This document shows, piece by piece, positions 28,162-39,161 of a stretch of 64,000 nt of DNA. The first letter of the stretch is position 1, and every line of letters begins with the position of its first letter. Source of the DNA: an uncultured Saprospiraceae bacterium (GTDB lineage: Bacteria; Bacteroidota; Bacteroidia; Chitinophagales; Saprospiraceae). Position numbers and translations under genes: made by a program. Under the pieces are notes generated by a model. It did no database searches and had not been told where the DNA came from. It saw only the letters and a program-made list of their open reading frames with translations. The stretch covers positions 1 to 64,000 of the forward strand of contig CALDGQ010000065.1 in the NCBI GenBank assembly GCA_937941765.1, written 5' to 3'.

Positions 28162-29058
28162 ATGAGAACAACTTACCAAACAACAAATGGAACCGGATTA
28201 GACAGAATAAGCCTACCAATGCGTTTATGGGAAAAAGCTAAAAAATATGGTATCTGGAACCCTTCGGATATCGATTTCACACAAGACAAACTCGATTTTC
28301 AAAAATTAACCGATGTTGAATCGAAATTTTTGATGCAAGCGATTTCACAATTTCAAGCAGGTGAAGAAGCAGTAACATTGGATTTGCTACCATTAATTAT
28401 GGCAATTGCTAAAGAAGGACGATTGGAAGAAGAAATGTTTTTAACCAGTTTTCTTTGGGAAGAAGCCAAACATGTAGATGGTTTCAATCGCTGGATAAAT
28501 GAAGTGTCATCGTATGCTGGTACTGCGCACGAATCACTTCATGTTCCTTCCTACAATCTAATTTTCAATGAATTATTACCGAATGCTTTAAATGCTTTAA
28601 GGGATGATCCAAGCCCAGTCAATCAAGTACGTGCATCTACTACTTACAACATGATTGTAGAAGGTGTCTTGGCAGAAACTGGTTATTATGGCCTTTACAA
28701 AGTACTGGATTCTCACAATATATTTCCGGGTTTACGAACTTTCATTGGCAAATTAAAGCAAGACGAATCTCGCCATATCGCTTATGGAATTTACCTCATC
28801 TCTAGATTGGTTGCTGAAAATGGGGATGAAGTATGGGAAGCTTTTCAGGATCAAATGAACCAACTTTTAATGCCTTCAATGCAAGTAGTTGTGGAGTCGT
28901 ATAGCCCTTATGAAGTAGTTCCTTTCGGTATTGATGTCGATGACTTAAACAATTATGCTATGGGACAATTTCAGAAAAGATTGGCTCGTGTGGAGAAAGC
29001 AAGAAATCAAAGTGTGGCAGAAATAAATGAAGAATTGTTGACACAGGAGGCTTCTTAA
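28162..29058 (+). CDS. R2-like ligand-binding oxidase (R2lox)
   Basis: A 298-residue ferritin-like di-metal protein. Metal ligands are all visible: Glu68, Glu101, His104, Glu167, Glu202 and His205. The two residues that form the Tyr-Val ether cross-link in characterised R2lox proteins are also present: Val71 in GEEAV and Tyr162 five residues before Glu167. This separates it from ribonucleotide reductase R2, which uses a radical tyrosine, and points to a Mn/Fe cofactor with a bound fatty-acid-like ligand. Length is normal. The physiological reaction of R2lox is unknown. It is divergent from the GMC operon with about 170 bp between. Confidence 0.9.
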   Translation: MRTTYQTTNGTGLDRISLPMRLWEKAKKYGIWNPSDIDFTQDKLDFQKLTDVESKFLMQAISQFQAGEEAVTLDLLPLIMAIAKEGRLEEEMFLTSFLWEEAKHVDGFNRWINEVSSYAGTAHESLHVPSYNLIFNELLPNALNALRDDPSPVNQVRASTTYNMIVEGVLAETGYYGLYKVLDSHNIFPGLRTFIGKLKQDESRHIAYGIYLISRLVAENGDEVWEAFQDQMNQLLMPSMQVVVESYSPYEVVPFGIDVDDLNNYAMGQFQKRLARVEKARNQSVAEINEELLTQEAS

Positions 29059-29553
29059 AACATTTAGTAAACGAAATTAAATTGCTTCTTGAGAAAGGCC
29101 TTTTGAGTTGAACAAGGATTGGGAAAGGCTCATACTAGCTATAGTTAAAAAACATTACCTAATCCATGCCGAACGGATTTCATATGCGCAGGCTTAGGAA
29201 ACGTATGTTAAGCCGACAAAATATTCAATATCCATCTACTTTTCGACCGTTTTTTTTTGAACTAATAGGTTCAATATCTTATTGATTTTCAATACATTAT
29301 AAACATATATGCACCTTTTAAATTCCACTAAGATGCAAATATGTTATGTGTGAATTCATTGTTTTGTCCCAAATTCATTTCTAGAGAATAGTATTGCTGT
29401 TTGTACAAAATACTACAAAAATACCAACCCAAATTGCTTTAAATACAAGTGCTATAATCGACAGAATAATTGTGAACTTGTTTGTAATTATCTTGTTGTA
29501 TTTGTAATCAATTAAGAAACGAAAAACTACTTTCAGAAAAAAGCACCAACGCA
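29059..29553. other. Non-coding intergenic region
   Basis: No gene is supported in these 495 bp. An inverted pair (GGCTTA with TTAAGCC) lies near 29190-29215, and an AAAGGCCTTT palindrome near 29095. The promoter of the SprF/adhesin operon should be in the last 150 bases; no clear box is seen. Confidence 0.4.
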
Positions 29554-30507
29554 ATGAAAATTTTTTATCTGATTTTCTTTTCCTTTTTATATTTCGCAAC
29601 TCCACTGGTAAGTCAACAACTCCCCATTTTTACTCAATATCAAGAAAATAGAAGTTACCTCAATCCTGCCGCATTGAATAGTAGTTTTTTTATCTCAGAT
29701 CACAATATGAGTTTTGGAATGACACATCGGAGTCAATGGATTGGTTTCGAAGCTGGTCCACAGACCCAATTCATCCGTGGTGATTATTTCAATAATTCAG
29801 TTGGTGTAAATTTATTGGCAGGAGGATATTTGATGAATGACAAAACAGATCCAATCAGCACCACTTCTATTGTTGGAAAAATTGGCGCTATCATTTCTGA
29901 TGATCCAAGTTATAGCGGTTTGTCATTTGCGCTATCTGGAGGAATGGTTCAATATCGGTTTGATGCTACCAACTTAGCCATTCGAGATTTAAATGATGTT
30001 GACGCACAAAATTTCACAACTTGGTATCCCGATCTTGGATTAGGTGCTTTTTATTATCAATACATTAATCGTAAAGATGTCGTTTTCGCCGGCCTTTCCA
30101 TTCCTCAAGTTTTTGGTTTAAACTTATCATTTGAAGGTGTTGAGAAGGAATTCAACTTAAAAAGAATTCAACACGCATATGTCATGTTGGGATATATCAA
30201 ACAACTTGAAGCGTCCAATTATTTTGAAGCTTCGAGCTGGATTCGCTATGCACCAAATGCACCAATCAACGCTGATATAAATATTAGGTATCAATTCTCC
30301 AACTCATTTTGGGCAGGTATTGGTGGTTCTACTGCCGGAGCAGTGCACTTGGAAGCAGGTTTGGTATTGGACTACTGGAATATTGGTTGGGACAATAAAG
30401 GAATCCGATTAGGTTATAGTTTTAATCACTTCTTTACATCTTATGGTCCATCTAGTTCATTTGGCGCTGCCCACGAATTAAATCTCACCTATTCACTTGC
30501 AAACTAA
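29554..30507 (+). CDS. PorP/SprF family type IX secretion outer-membrane protein
   Basis: A 317-residue outer-membrane beta-barrel with signal peptide (MKIFYLIFFSFL to VSQQ). PFTQY-like FTQYQENRSYLNPAAL after the signal, FGMTHRSQW and GVNLLAGGY are typical of the PorP/SprF family. In Flavobacterium johnsoniae, SprF is needed to put the adhesin SprB on the surface. Here the next gene, 8 bases downstream, encodes a giant protein with the matching type B C-terminal domain, so this one is probably its dedicated partner. Confidence 0.92.
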   Translation: MKIFYLIFFSFLYFATPLVSQQLPIFTQYQENRSYLNPAALNSSFFISDHNMSFGMTHRSQWIGFEAGPQTQFIRGDYFNNSVGVNLLAGGYLMNDKTDPISTTSIVGKIGAIISDDPSYSGLSFALSGGMVQYRFDATNLAIRDLNDVDAQNFTTWYPDLGLGAFYYQYINRKDVVFAGLSIPQVFGLNLSFEGVEKEFNLKRIQHAYVMLGYIKQLEASNYFEASSWIRYAPNAPINADINIRYQFSNSFWAGIGGSTAGAVHLEAGLVLDYWNIGWDNKGIRLGYSFNHFFTSYGPSSSFGAAHELNLTYSLAN

Positions 30508-30515
30508 CCCCCAAA

Positions 30516-33500
30516 ATGATCAAATTAAGAAAACATACAATCTGCTATTTTTTGCTATTTGCTTGTATATTGTTAGGTGAGGCGCAAGATTGTACGCCAG
30601 AAATTATTTGGGAAAAAAGCTATGGTTTTTCTAATGATTTAGGTGGATTCAACAATGGCGCAGAAGCAATTATAGAACTTTCAAACGGAGACATCGTATT
30701 TGCTGGCGGTACCAATTTAGATGTTTTTATTGTCAAAACAGATGCTACTGGCAACGTAATTTGGAACAAAACCTTTGGCGGATCTGATGATGATTCCTTA
30801 CGTGATATGATCCAAACCGAAGACAATGGATTTTTATTGTTAGCAAGTTCTAAATCTAGTGATGGAGATGTCCCAAGCAATGCAGGCGATAACGACTACT
30901 GGTTATTCAAACTTGATGCAGCCGGAAATATGTTGTGGTCCAAAACTTATGGTGGTGCGGGAAATGATGTTCCTGAGTCCATCTTACCCTACTATAATCA
31001 ATATGTTATTGCAGGAAATTCCACAAGTTCTGATACAGAAATGAATGTATTTAATACGAATGGAAATTCAAATGCACTCTTCTCGCTTGTCAATGAAAAC
31101 GGTAACCAATTTGGCTCTACTCGCATCGGATACACTGAATTTCATGTAATAAAAGACATGACGCGTAGTGCAGATGGTGATGGATATATCCTCGCTGGTT
31201 ATTACAGTGAAACGCTAAATAGTCAAAAACATACTGTGTTAACAAAATTCAATCAGTTCGGGTTTTATGTTTGGGATGAAGTCATTCTCTCAACTCAAAA
31301 CAATTTAACGCCCAACTCAATTGAACCTACTACGGATAATGGATTTATTTTAACAGGATTTAATCCGCCAAATATGTTCGTTCTAAAAACCAACAGCGCA
31401 GGCCAAGAAGCATGGAGAAAAACTATTGGAGGTTCCTATATTGATATAGGAACCAAGGCATTTGAAACAGAAAATAGTGGCTTTTTATTGTTAGGAACTG
31501 GTGCATCTGATGACGGCAACATTGGTTCAAATCATAATCCTGGTAGTGGAAAAACAGATATCATTGTTGCGCAATTAGATCCATTAGGAGAAATTACTTG
31601 GATCAAAAATTTTGGTGGAACAGATACAGATTACGCAACTGCAATGACGATTACATCCAATAATACTTACTTGATTGCAGGCGATGCTTGGTCAACAGAT
31701 ATAGATGTAACCAATAACGATGGTAACAGAGATACATGGATTTTTGAATTAAACCCTTGTGAAGTTGATTTCGATATTCCATGTGATCCTATTGTTATTT
31801 GGGATCGCACTTTTGGAACAGATGTAGAATTGTCAGTTTATCCTGATGAAACTGCAGAATCAATTCATGAATTACCCAACGGAAATTTTGCTTTTGCAGG
31901 CCGATCTCTTTATAACACTTGGTTTAAAATAATTGATCCAAATGGCAATCCGATTGTAAGTGAAACCTATGTTGAAGACCGACCTCAATCTTTTAGCGAC
32001 ATGAAACCGACACCCGATGGAGGATTCGTAATTTTATATAGAACTCGTGTTGAATTACCAAACGATCCCTTTGAAACGAATGTCGGTGTCAGAAAATTAA
32101 ATGCTGCCGGAATTACAGAATGGGTCAGAAATTATGGTGGAACGGGAGCAGAACTACCAACCGAAATAATTGTCGCAAAAGATGGTGGTTTCGTCATATT
32201 AGCAGACACTGAATCTGATGATGGGGACTTAGCCGGAACTAACTTGCTTGAAAATATATGGGTGTTAAAATTAACTGAAAATGGAGATATCATTTGGTCC
32301 AAAAAATTTGGTGCAATTGGAAATGATTTACCTGGATCATTAACCAACGCACATGGAGATGGGTATGTTATCACCAACGCAGTGTCACAAGATGTAAATG
32401 GCACCCGATACCTTTCTGTTTTTGAACTTGATTTTGATGGTAATTTGATCTGGCAAAATTATCTTGATGATGCGGCTACTAGCAATGAGTTTCCCAATAC
32501 CATTCCTCGATACATAACGCAAACACAAGAAGGCGGATACATCATTACGGGTACTTCATCCTTTAATGCAGGATTGTACAATATTGATGCGATGGGACAA
32601 ACGATTTGGCGAAATTATTACTCCGCAGGAAACGTTGCATACCCAAACGAAGTCCATCAAGCACCAGATGGAGGTTTCATTATTGGCGCATATGCTTTCG
32701 GAGAAGGGAATGATGTAAGTGATATTTACGGAAACCGATGGGACATATGGATTTTTAAAACTGATATTGCTGGAAATTTAATTTGGGAAAAGAATTTTGG
32801 TGGAACCGACGAAGATTTTCTCAGAAGTCTAAAGATAACTTCCGATAACAATCTAATTGTAGCTGGATATACCGAATCAGACGATATTGATGTGACAGAT
32901 TATTTTGGTGGAGAAGATGCATGGGTTTTTAAAATCTCCTGCGAGGCAGAAGAAGAAGAAGAAGAAGAAGAAGAAGAAGAATCATCTTGCGACAACAACA
33001 TCATTTGGGAAAAAAATTATGGGAATAACAATATTCAAGACGCCATTAGAATTTTTGAAGTAGAAAATGGAAATTATGCCTTCGGAGGTGATGATGGTGC
33101 CGATGTCTGGTTAAACAAATTAGATAACATTGGAAATGTAATTTGGGAAGAAACCTATGGTGGTGAAAATACAGATTACTTTAAAGACATGAAACCCACT
33201 CCTGATGGCGGATTTGTAGTACTAATTGAATCCTTTTATACGGTTCCTGGCGCTTTCAATCAAGCAGACTTTCTAATTCTCAAAGTAGATTCCAATGGTC
33301 AAGAACAATGGACACGAAGGTTCGGTGGCTCCGAAAGAGATAAACCAGAAGCAATTATTGTTGCCGATGATGGTGGCTACGTCGTGTTAGGAGAAGTGAA
33401 ATCCACCGATGGAGATCTTCAAGGTACAAATGCGAATGAAAATGTTTGTGTTTTAAAACTGGATACAAATGGAGCCATTCTTTGGACTAAAAAGTTTGGA

Positions 33501-36500
33501 TTAGTAGGACAGGATATTGCTGATTGCTTAGTCAATGCACATGATGATGGCTATATGATTGCTACTGCCGCACGACTTACCTTTAATGGAATACGGTATG
33601 TTTCCATTTTCAAATTGGATGTAAATGGAAATCTAATCTCACAAAATTATCTTGAAAATATTCCAGTTATTAACGCTGAAACAATTCCTAAACAAATAAT
33701 CCAAACCCAAGATGGTGGTTACATGATGATAGGAAATTCGACTTTCAAAATAAGTCTTTTCAAATTATCAGCAACTGGTGTGGAGGAATGGAGCAACACC
33801 TATGGCGGATCCGGACTCGAAGCTGCTGGTGAAATCGTACAAACTCCAGATGGTGGTTTTGTTTTTGCAGGAACTGCAGGATCTTCTGATGGAGATGTTG
33901 AAAATATGTACGGAGTTCCAGGAAGTCTGGAATATCGAGATTTTTGGATCGTACAAACCGATTCAATTGGTAATATCATTTGGGAGAGAAATTATGGTGG
34001 AACAGATAGAGAGTTTGCACGAAGCATCAAAATTGCTTCCGATGGTAATTTCATTGTTTGCGGAAGTTCCGAATCCAATGATCTTGATATTAGCAACGCA
34101 TTTGGTCAAAAAGATGCGTGGATCATAAAAGTGGAATCTTGTTTCGAGCCTGTTGATTGTTCGCAAGTGTCAACTGAAATTCAAGCAAGTCAAAATTTCA
34201 TTTGCGGAAATGAATCAATCACTTTAAATGCTGGAAATGGATTTGCAACTTACAATTGGTCTGATGGCACTGCTGGACAAATTCGCAACATAACAACAGC
34301 TGGTACTTACGAAGTAATAGCAACTGATTTCAACGGATGTAAAGATACTACTAACATTGAAATTACACAATTTACACCTCCTACCGTTTTCATCTTGAAT
34401 CAACCAGAATATTGCGCTGGAGGAAAAGCAAACCTAGGTGCACCTGCAGGTTTTGCAAGTTACATTTGGAGTAATGGTGCAACCACCAACGCTACTGTTG
34501 CGGACACCCCAGGCTTATACACCGTCACCGTAACGGATGCCAATGGATGTACAGGAACTTCTAGTACATTGATTGTTCAAAATCCAAATCCCGTAGTCAA
34601 CTTAAGCACCAATGACAATGATTTTTGTGTTGGTGACACGATTGAATTATTTGCAGGAATTCATACTAGTTATAGTTGGTCAACTGGAAGTATGACTCCT
34701 AGTATAGCAATTACGCTACCTGGAAATTATCAAGTGACCGTTACGGCAGAAAGTGGTTGTACGGATTCCGATGCGATTGAAATGACTACTTTTCCAATCC
34801 CTACTCCATCATTTGAAAGCAACAATTTAAATTTCTGTATCAATGATACCATTGCATTACAATTAGAAAATACTTTTGCCAACTATCTATGGTCAAATGG
34901 AAGTAACAACGAAACTATTAACATTACATCAGGTGGTAATTATTCAGTCACAGTTACCGATTTAAACAACTGCAGAAATAGCACACAAGTCGATGTAGCT
35001 ACCAATCCTTTGCCAACATTAGATTTATCCAATAATCAAAATTCATTTTGCGAAAATGATAGTTTGACCATCACCGCCAACTCAAATGCCAATACTTTTA
35101 TTTGGTCCAATGGTTCTACAAATGCTTCAACTAACATTACAAGTCCGGGCAATTATACGGTAACGGTAACTGACTTCAACAATTGCATGAACACGGCAGA
35201 TTGGTCGGTTGAACAAAACCCAATTCCCAATATCGTTTTTATCAATTCTACCTATCAATTTTGCTACGAAAATGAACTTACACTAAATTTAAATACAACA
35301 TTCGATGACTATGTATGGTCCGATCAATCTACCGAAAATAATTTAGTGGTGGATGAATCCGGAACTTATAGTGTTACTGCAACGAATGCTTTTGGTTGTA
35401 CCAATTCTTTAGCAACAACAGTGACGGAAGGATTTGAAATTATTGCGGATGCAGGCGAGGATCAATTTTTCACCTGCACAGATTCAATCGTTACTATAGG
35501 TGGTTCCAATTCAACATCCAATCCTGACTTCAGTTACGAATGGACTAATTTCAATGGCGACATTCTTGGAAATGAATTGACACTTGAAGTATCTGATGCA
35601 GCAGTTTATACTTTAACGATTTTTGAAAACTCGACTGGTTGTAGTGAAAGTTCAAGTGTCGCAGTAACCACAAATACGTTTACTCCAATAGCAAACATTT
35701 CAGGAAACACACAAATTGATTGTGACAATTCAACCATCACTTTAAATGGATTCAACCCAATTAATCCACCAAATTTATCTTATGAATGGACCGATGAGGT
35801 TGGGAATCTATTAGGTGAATCCTCTAATTTAGAAGTTTCAAATGCAGGAACCTTTCAACTAGTGGTCACCTATTTAGAGAATGGTTGCAGTGATGTTACA
35901 ACACATACCATTATTGAAAATACCGGTTTTCCAACAGCTTCCATAGAGGTAATGGGCGAATTTGATTGTGGAGAAAACACCGTTGAATTAAATGCCAACC
36001 AATCAAGTACTGGAAGTAATTTTGCTTACGAATGGTATTTTGAAAATACGGATACGCCTCTTTTATCAAATGGGTTAACACTGGAAGCAACGCAACCGGG
36101 AACTTACATTTTAGTTGTCAACAACTTAAACAATAATTGTAATGCCATCACTCAAGTAATCCTTAATCCTAATGAAACAACTCCTGATTTTTCTATCGAC
36201 CTAGACAATGATGGAGAATTAACTTGTGATATCAACACCATCTCCATCACTACTTCATCTAATGAAAGTGAACTCACTTATGAGTGGTTGAATGATCAAA
36301 ATGAAACCATTGCATCCAGTCCAATGATTGATTTAACAATTCCAGGAAACTACCAAGTAATTGGCACTGGAATGAATGGATGTTCAACCACTGTTGATTT
36401 TTCAATCACCCAAAGCAACTTGTCATTAACCGCAATCGCCAATGCAAGCGGATATTTTATTTGTGATAATTCAAGTGTTACATTATCAGCAAATGGTTCT

Positions 36501-39161
36501 AGTGCGGATGAAAATATCGAATACAATTGGTTTAATCCAAATGAGGAATTGATTGGATCAGGTGAATTGATTGATGTACAACAAACTGGTATTTTCACTT
36601 TAACCGTTGCAAACAATATAACCGGTTGTTCTGCTCAAGCAACCATTGAAGTGGAAGCAAGTCCAGCTATTCCAAATGCTACTTTCGAAATTTTAGGAAC
36701 CTTGAATTGTGGTACCCCAACTATTATCCTAGATGGCTCCAATAGTACTTATGAAGGGGTTTATTCAATTGTTTGGACGGATGATTTAGGAAATGAATTA
36801 GGTACCACACCTCAACTAACAGTTTCCAATCCAGGCAGCTATATTTTAACTGCAACCAATAATGAAACCAGTTGCACCAGTTCTGTTTTACAAATGGTAA
36901 ATGCAAATTTTGAAACACCTGAAGCAATTATTGAAGCACCCGAAATGCTGACATGCATCAATCAACAAATCATTTTAGATGCCAGCAATTCTAGTTCGGG
37001 AAGTGAATTTGAATATCAATGGCAAAATGAAAATAATATTTTAAATGAAGTTGGAAATTCACTTGAAGTCAACGAACCTGGAATTTATACTTTGCAAATT
37101 ACCAATATTGAAAATAGTTGTGTCGATGAAGTAACGCTTGAAGTTTTCGAAAATTCAGATGAACCTGTAGCTTTTATCGAAGTGCCAGAAACGATTACTT
37201 GTTCCAATTCGACCGTCACTTTAGATGCCAGCAATTCCAGTCAAGGCGACAATTTTATTTATCAATGGGAAAATATAGACGGTGTTTTATCGGAAACTGG
37301 AAATGCTTTGACCACCAACGAAGCAGGTGTCTACATCTTACGAGTAACAAATTCCGAAAACGGTTGCACCCATCAATATCAAGTTGAAGTAATCCAAAGT
37401 GATGCTTTACCTGATGTGATAATTGAAACCCCTTCTTTATTGACTTGTACGCAAAACGAAATCACTTTAGATGGTAGCAACTCAACTCAAGGGGATGCAT
37501 TCATTTATCAATGGAGTGATGCAAATGGAGTCGTTTCTGAAAATGTTGATGTCCTTCAAGTAACAGCAGCAGGAAGTTATACGTTACAAATTACCAATAC
37601 CGAAACAGGTTGTGTCGCCTCTTCTACCGTTCAAGTAATTAAAGATGCGGATGCTCCTCAAGCAATTATTGAAGCTCCTGAAATGCTGACTTGCATCAAT
37701 GAACAAATCATTTTAGATGCCAGCAATTCTAGTTCTGGAAGTGAATTTGAGTATCAATGGCAAGATGAAAATAATATTTTAAATGAAGTTGGAAATTCAC
37801 TTGAAGTCAACGAACCTGGAACTTATACTTTGCAAATTACCAATACTGAAAATAGTTGTGTCGATGAAGTGACGCTTGAAGTGTTGAGGGACACCATTGC
37901 TCCAATAGCAATTATTGAAACACCTATTATTTTGACTTGTACAAATGAATCTACTATTTTAAATGGGACTAGCTCCAGTGCTGGAAATGATATACAATAT
38001 AGTTGGACCGATGAAATGGATTTAACGCTAGGTTCTACTCCATCACTAAATGTTTCTAATCCAGGATTTTACACCCTTGAAGTAATCAATGAAGCCAACG
38101 GTTGTGTTAGCTCCGCTATTCAAGAAGTACTTCAAGATGTTGAAATACCCATTGCAAATGCCGGTGATGACTTTCAAATTCCTTGCAATCCTGAAGACCT
38201 CATTTTATTAGATGGCGAACAAGATCCGACAACAACTGATCTTTCATATCTGTGGTCCAGTGCGAATGGAAACCTAATTTCAAATCCTACAATTCTAAAT
38301 CCTGAGATCAACACGTCCGACTTGTATACCTTGTTGGTTACAGATACTACCAATGGTTGCACCAATGCTGATGATGTGTTAGTCACCCAAGCAGAGGGGA
38401 TTCAAGCAGTCAATTTCGATAGCGAGTCACCAGAATGTTTGGAAGCAGTTAATGGATTCATTACTATTTCAGAAGTAGTTGGAGGAACCGCTCCTTTTCA
38501 ATATGCAATCAATGACGAACCATTTTCTGACAACTCCAATTTTGATAATTTAGATGCCGGCGATTATACAGTGCATGTTTTAGATCTTAATAATTGTGAA
38601 TGGTCTGAAGTCATAACAATAGAATCACCAACGGCTTTCGAATTAACCATCGAATCAAATGTAATTGTAGTGGCAGGTTCCGACTACTTACTTTCGCCAC
38701 AAACAGACATCCCAACTACAGAGATAGAATCCATCACTTGGACCCCTTCAACTAATTTGTCATGTACCGATTGCCTCAATCCAGTGGCCCGTCCATCTGA
38801 GACTGCTGTTTATCAATTGGAAATCATAACATTAAACGGTTGTTCCTACAGCACTTCTATCACATTAGCAATAGATGATCAAGAAATCAAAGTTTGGGAA
38901 CTCTTATCCCCCTATAATGTAGATGGCAAAAATGATGATTGGACCATCGAAAATATTGACAACTTTTCAGACAACACGGTTACCGTTTTCAATCGTTGGG
39001 GAGATATTGTTTATGAAGCAGCTCCTTATTCCAATAACAACCCATGGAAAGGCACCAATAAAAATGGGAAATTACTTCCTACGGGTACATACTACTTTTT
39101 GATCAAGTATGATTTGGCGGATACTAAGGTTTTGAAGGGACGGCTGGTTATTGTGGAGTGA
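30516..39161 (+). CDS. Giant SprB-like surface protein with T9SS type B (gliding-motility) C-terminal domain
   Basis: A 2881-residue exported protein. After the signal peptide come three homologous blocks of beta-propeller-like repeats (about 25-425, 425-810, 825-1205), each opening with a Cys and IIWEK.YG or similar and carrying repeats of GGFV...G and W.K.FGG. An 11-residue Glu run (812-822) joins blocks two and three. Residues 1210 to about 2780 hold roughly twenty Ig/PKD-like repeats (LTC...ITLD.S.S, YQW, G.YTL.V.N...GC). The last 90 residues (about 2790-2881; SPYNVDGKNDDW, VFNRWGDIVYE, GTYYFLI) are the gliding-motility-associated type B domain. It should be a long filamentous surface adhesin. 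Confidence 0.9.
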   Translation: MIKLRKHTICYFLLFACILLGEAQDCTPEIIWEKSYGFSNDLGGFNNGAEAIIELSNGDIVFAGGTNLDVFIVKTDATGNVIWNKTFGGSDDDSLRDMIQTEDNGFLLLASSKSSDGDVPSNAGDNDYWLFKLDAAGNMLWSKTYGGAGNDVPESILPYYNQYVIAGNSTSSDTEMNVFNTNGNSNALFSLVNENGNQFGSTRIGYTEFHVIKDMTRSADGDGYILAGYYSETLNSQKHTVLTKFNQFGFYVWDEVILSTQNNLTPNSIEPTTDNGFILTGFNPPNMFVLKTNSAGQEAWRKTIGGSYIDIGTKAFETENSGFLLLGTGASDDGNIGSNHNPGSGKTDIIVAQLDPLGEITWIKNFGGTDTDYATAMTITSNNTYLIAGDAWSTDIDVTNNDGNRDTWIFELNPCEVDFDIPCDPIVIWDRTFGTDVELSVYPDETAESIHELPNGNFAFAGRSLYNTWFKIIDPNGNPIVSETYVEDRPQSFSDMKPTPDGGFVILYRTRVELPNDPFETNVGVRKLNAAGITEWVRNYGGTGAELPTEIIVAKDGGFVILADTESDDGDLAGTNLLENIWVLKLTENGDIIWSKKFGAIGNDLPGSLTNAHGDGYVITNAVSQDVNGTRYLSVFELDFDGNLIWQNYLDDAATSNEFPNTIPRYITQTQEGGYIITGTSSFNAGLYNIDAMGQTIWRNYYSAGNVAYPNEVHQAPDGGFIIGAYAFGEGNDVSDIYGNRWDIWIFKTDIAGNLIWEKNFGGTDEDFLRSLKITSDNNLIVAGYTESDDIDVTDYFGGEDAWVFKISCEAEEEEEEEEEEESSCDNNIIWEKNYGNNNIQDAIRIFEVENGNYAFGGDDGADVWLNKLDNIGNVIWEETYGGENTDYFKDMKPTPDGGFVVLIESFYTVPGAFNQADFLILKVDSNGQEQWTRRFGGSERDKPEAIIVADDGGYVVLGEVKSTDGDLQGTNANENVCVLKLDTNGAILWTKKFGLVGQDIADCLVNAHDDGYMIATAARLTFNGIRYVSIFKLDVNGNLISQNYLENIPVINAETIPKQIIQTQDGGYMMIGNSTFKISLFKLSATGVEEWSNTYGGSGLEAAGEIVQTPDGGFVFAGTAGSSDGDVENMYGVPGSLEYRDFWIVQTDSIGNIIWERNYGGTDREFARSIKIASDGNFIVCGSSESNDLDISNAFGQKDAWIIKVESCFEPVDCSQVSTEIQASQNFICGNESITLNAGNGFATYNWSDGTAGQIRNITTAGTYEVIATDFNGCKDTTNIEITQFTPPTVFILNQPEYCAGGKANLGAPAGFASYIWSNGATTNATVADTPGLYTVTVTDANGCTGTSSTLIVQNPNPVVNLSTNDNDFCVGDTIELFAGIHTSYSWSTGSMTPSIAITLPGNYQVTVTAESGCTDSDAIEMTTFPIPTPSFESNNLNFCINDTIALQLENTFANYLWSNGSNNETINITSGGNYSVTVTDLNNCRNSTQVDVATNPLPTLDLSNNQNSFCENDSLTITANSNANTFIWSNGSTNASTNITSPGNYTVTVTDFNNCMNTADWSVEQNPIPNIVFINSTYQFCYENELTLNLNTTFDDYVWSDQSTENNLVVDESGTYSVTATNAFGCTNSLATTVTEGFEIIADAGEDQFFTCTDSIVTIGGSNSTSNPDFSYEWTNFNGDILGNELTLEVSDAAVYTLTIFENSTGCSESSSVAVTTNTFTPIANISGNTQIDCDNSTITLNGFNPINPPNLSYEWTDEVGNLLGESSNLEVSNAGTFQLVVTYLENGCSDVTTHTIIENTGFPTASIEVMGEFDCGENTVELNANQSSTGSNFAYEWYFENTDTPLLSNGLTLEATQPGTYILVVNNLNNNCNAITQVILNPNETTPDFSIDLDNDGELTCDINTISITTSSNESELTYEWLNDQNETIASSPMIDLTIPGNYQVIGTGMNGCSTTVDFSITQSNLSLTAIANASGYFICDNSSVTLSANGSSADENIEYNWFNPNEELIGSGELIDVQQTGIFTLTVANNITGCSAQATIEVEASPAIPNATFEILGTLNCGTPTIILDGSNSTYEGVYSIVWTDDLGNELGTTPQLTVSNPGSYILTATNNETSCTSSVLQMVNANFETPEAIIEAPEMLTCINQQIILDASNSSSGSEFEYQWQNENNILNEVGNSLEVNEPGIYTLQITNIENSCVDEVTLEVFENSDEPVAFIEVPETITCSNSTVTLDASNSSQGDNFIYQWENIDGVLSETGNALTTNEAGVYILRVTNSENGCTHQYQVEVIQSDALPDVIIETPSLLTCTQNEITLDGSNSTQGDAFIYQWSDANGVVSENVDVLQVTAAGSYTLQITNTETGCVASSTVQVIKDADAPQAIIEAPEMLTCINEQIILDASNSSSGSEFEYQWQDENNILNEVGNSLEVNEPGTYTLQITNTENSCVDEVTLEVLRDTIAPIAIIETPIILTCTNESTILNGTSSSAGNDIQYSWTDEMDLTLGSTPSLNVSNPGFYTLEVINEANGCVSSAIQEVLQDVEIPIANAGDDFQIPCNPEDLILLDGEQDPTTTDLSYLWSSANGNLISNPTILNPEINTSDLYTLLVTDTTNGCTNADDVLVTQAEGIQAVNFDSESPECLEAVNGFITISEVVGGTAPFQYAINDEPFSDNSNFDNLDAGDYTVHVLDLNNCEWSEVITIESPTAFELTIESNVIVVAGSDYLLSPQTDIPTTEIESITWTPSTNLSCTDCLNPVARPSETAVYQLEIITLNGCSYSTSITLAIDDQEIKVWELLSPYNVDGKNDDWTIENIDNFSDNTVTVFNRWGDIVYEAAPYSNNNPWKGTNKNGKLLPTGTYYFLIKYDLADTKVLKGRLVIVE
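32949..32981 (+). repeat. GAA trinucleotide microsatellite (11 units)
   Basis: Eleven uninterrupted GAA codons encode a poly-Glu linker between two propeller-like blocks of the giant adhesin. Slippage would change the linker length without shifting the frame. Confidence 0.95.

Noticed and set aside
32949-32981. GAA run as a phase-variation switch
   Set aside because: The unit is a triplet, so changes in number cannot shift the frame; only linker length would vary.
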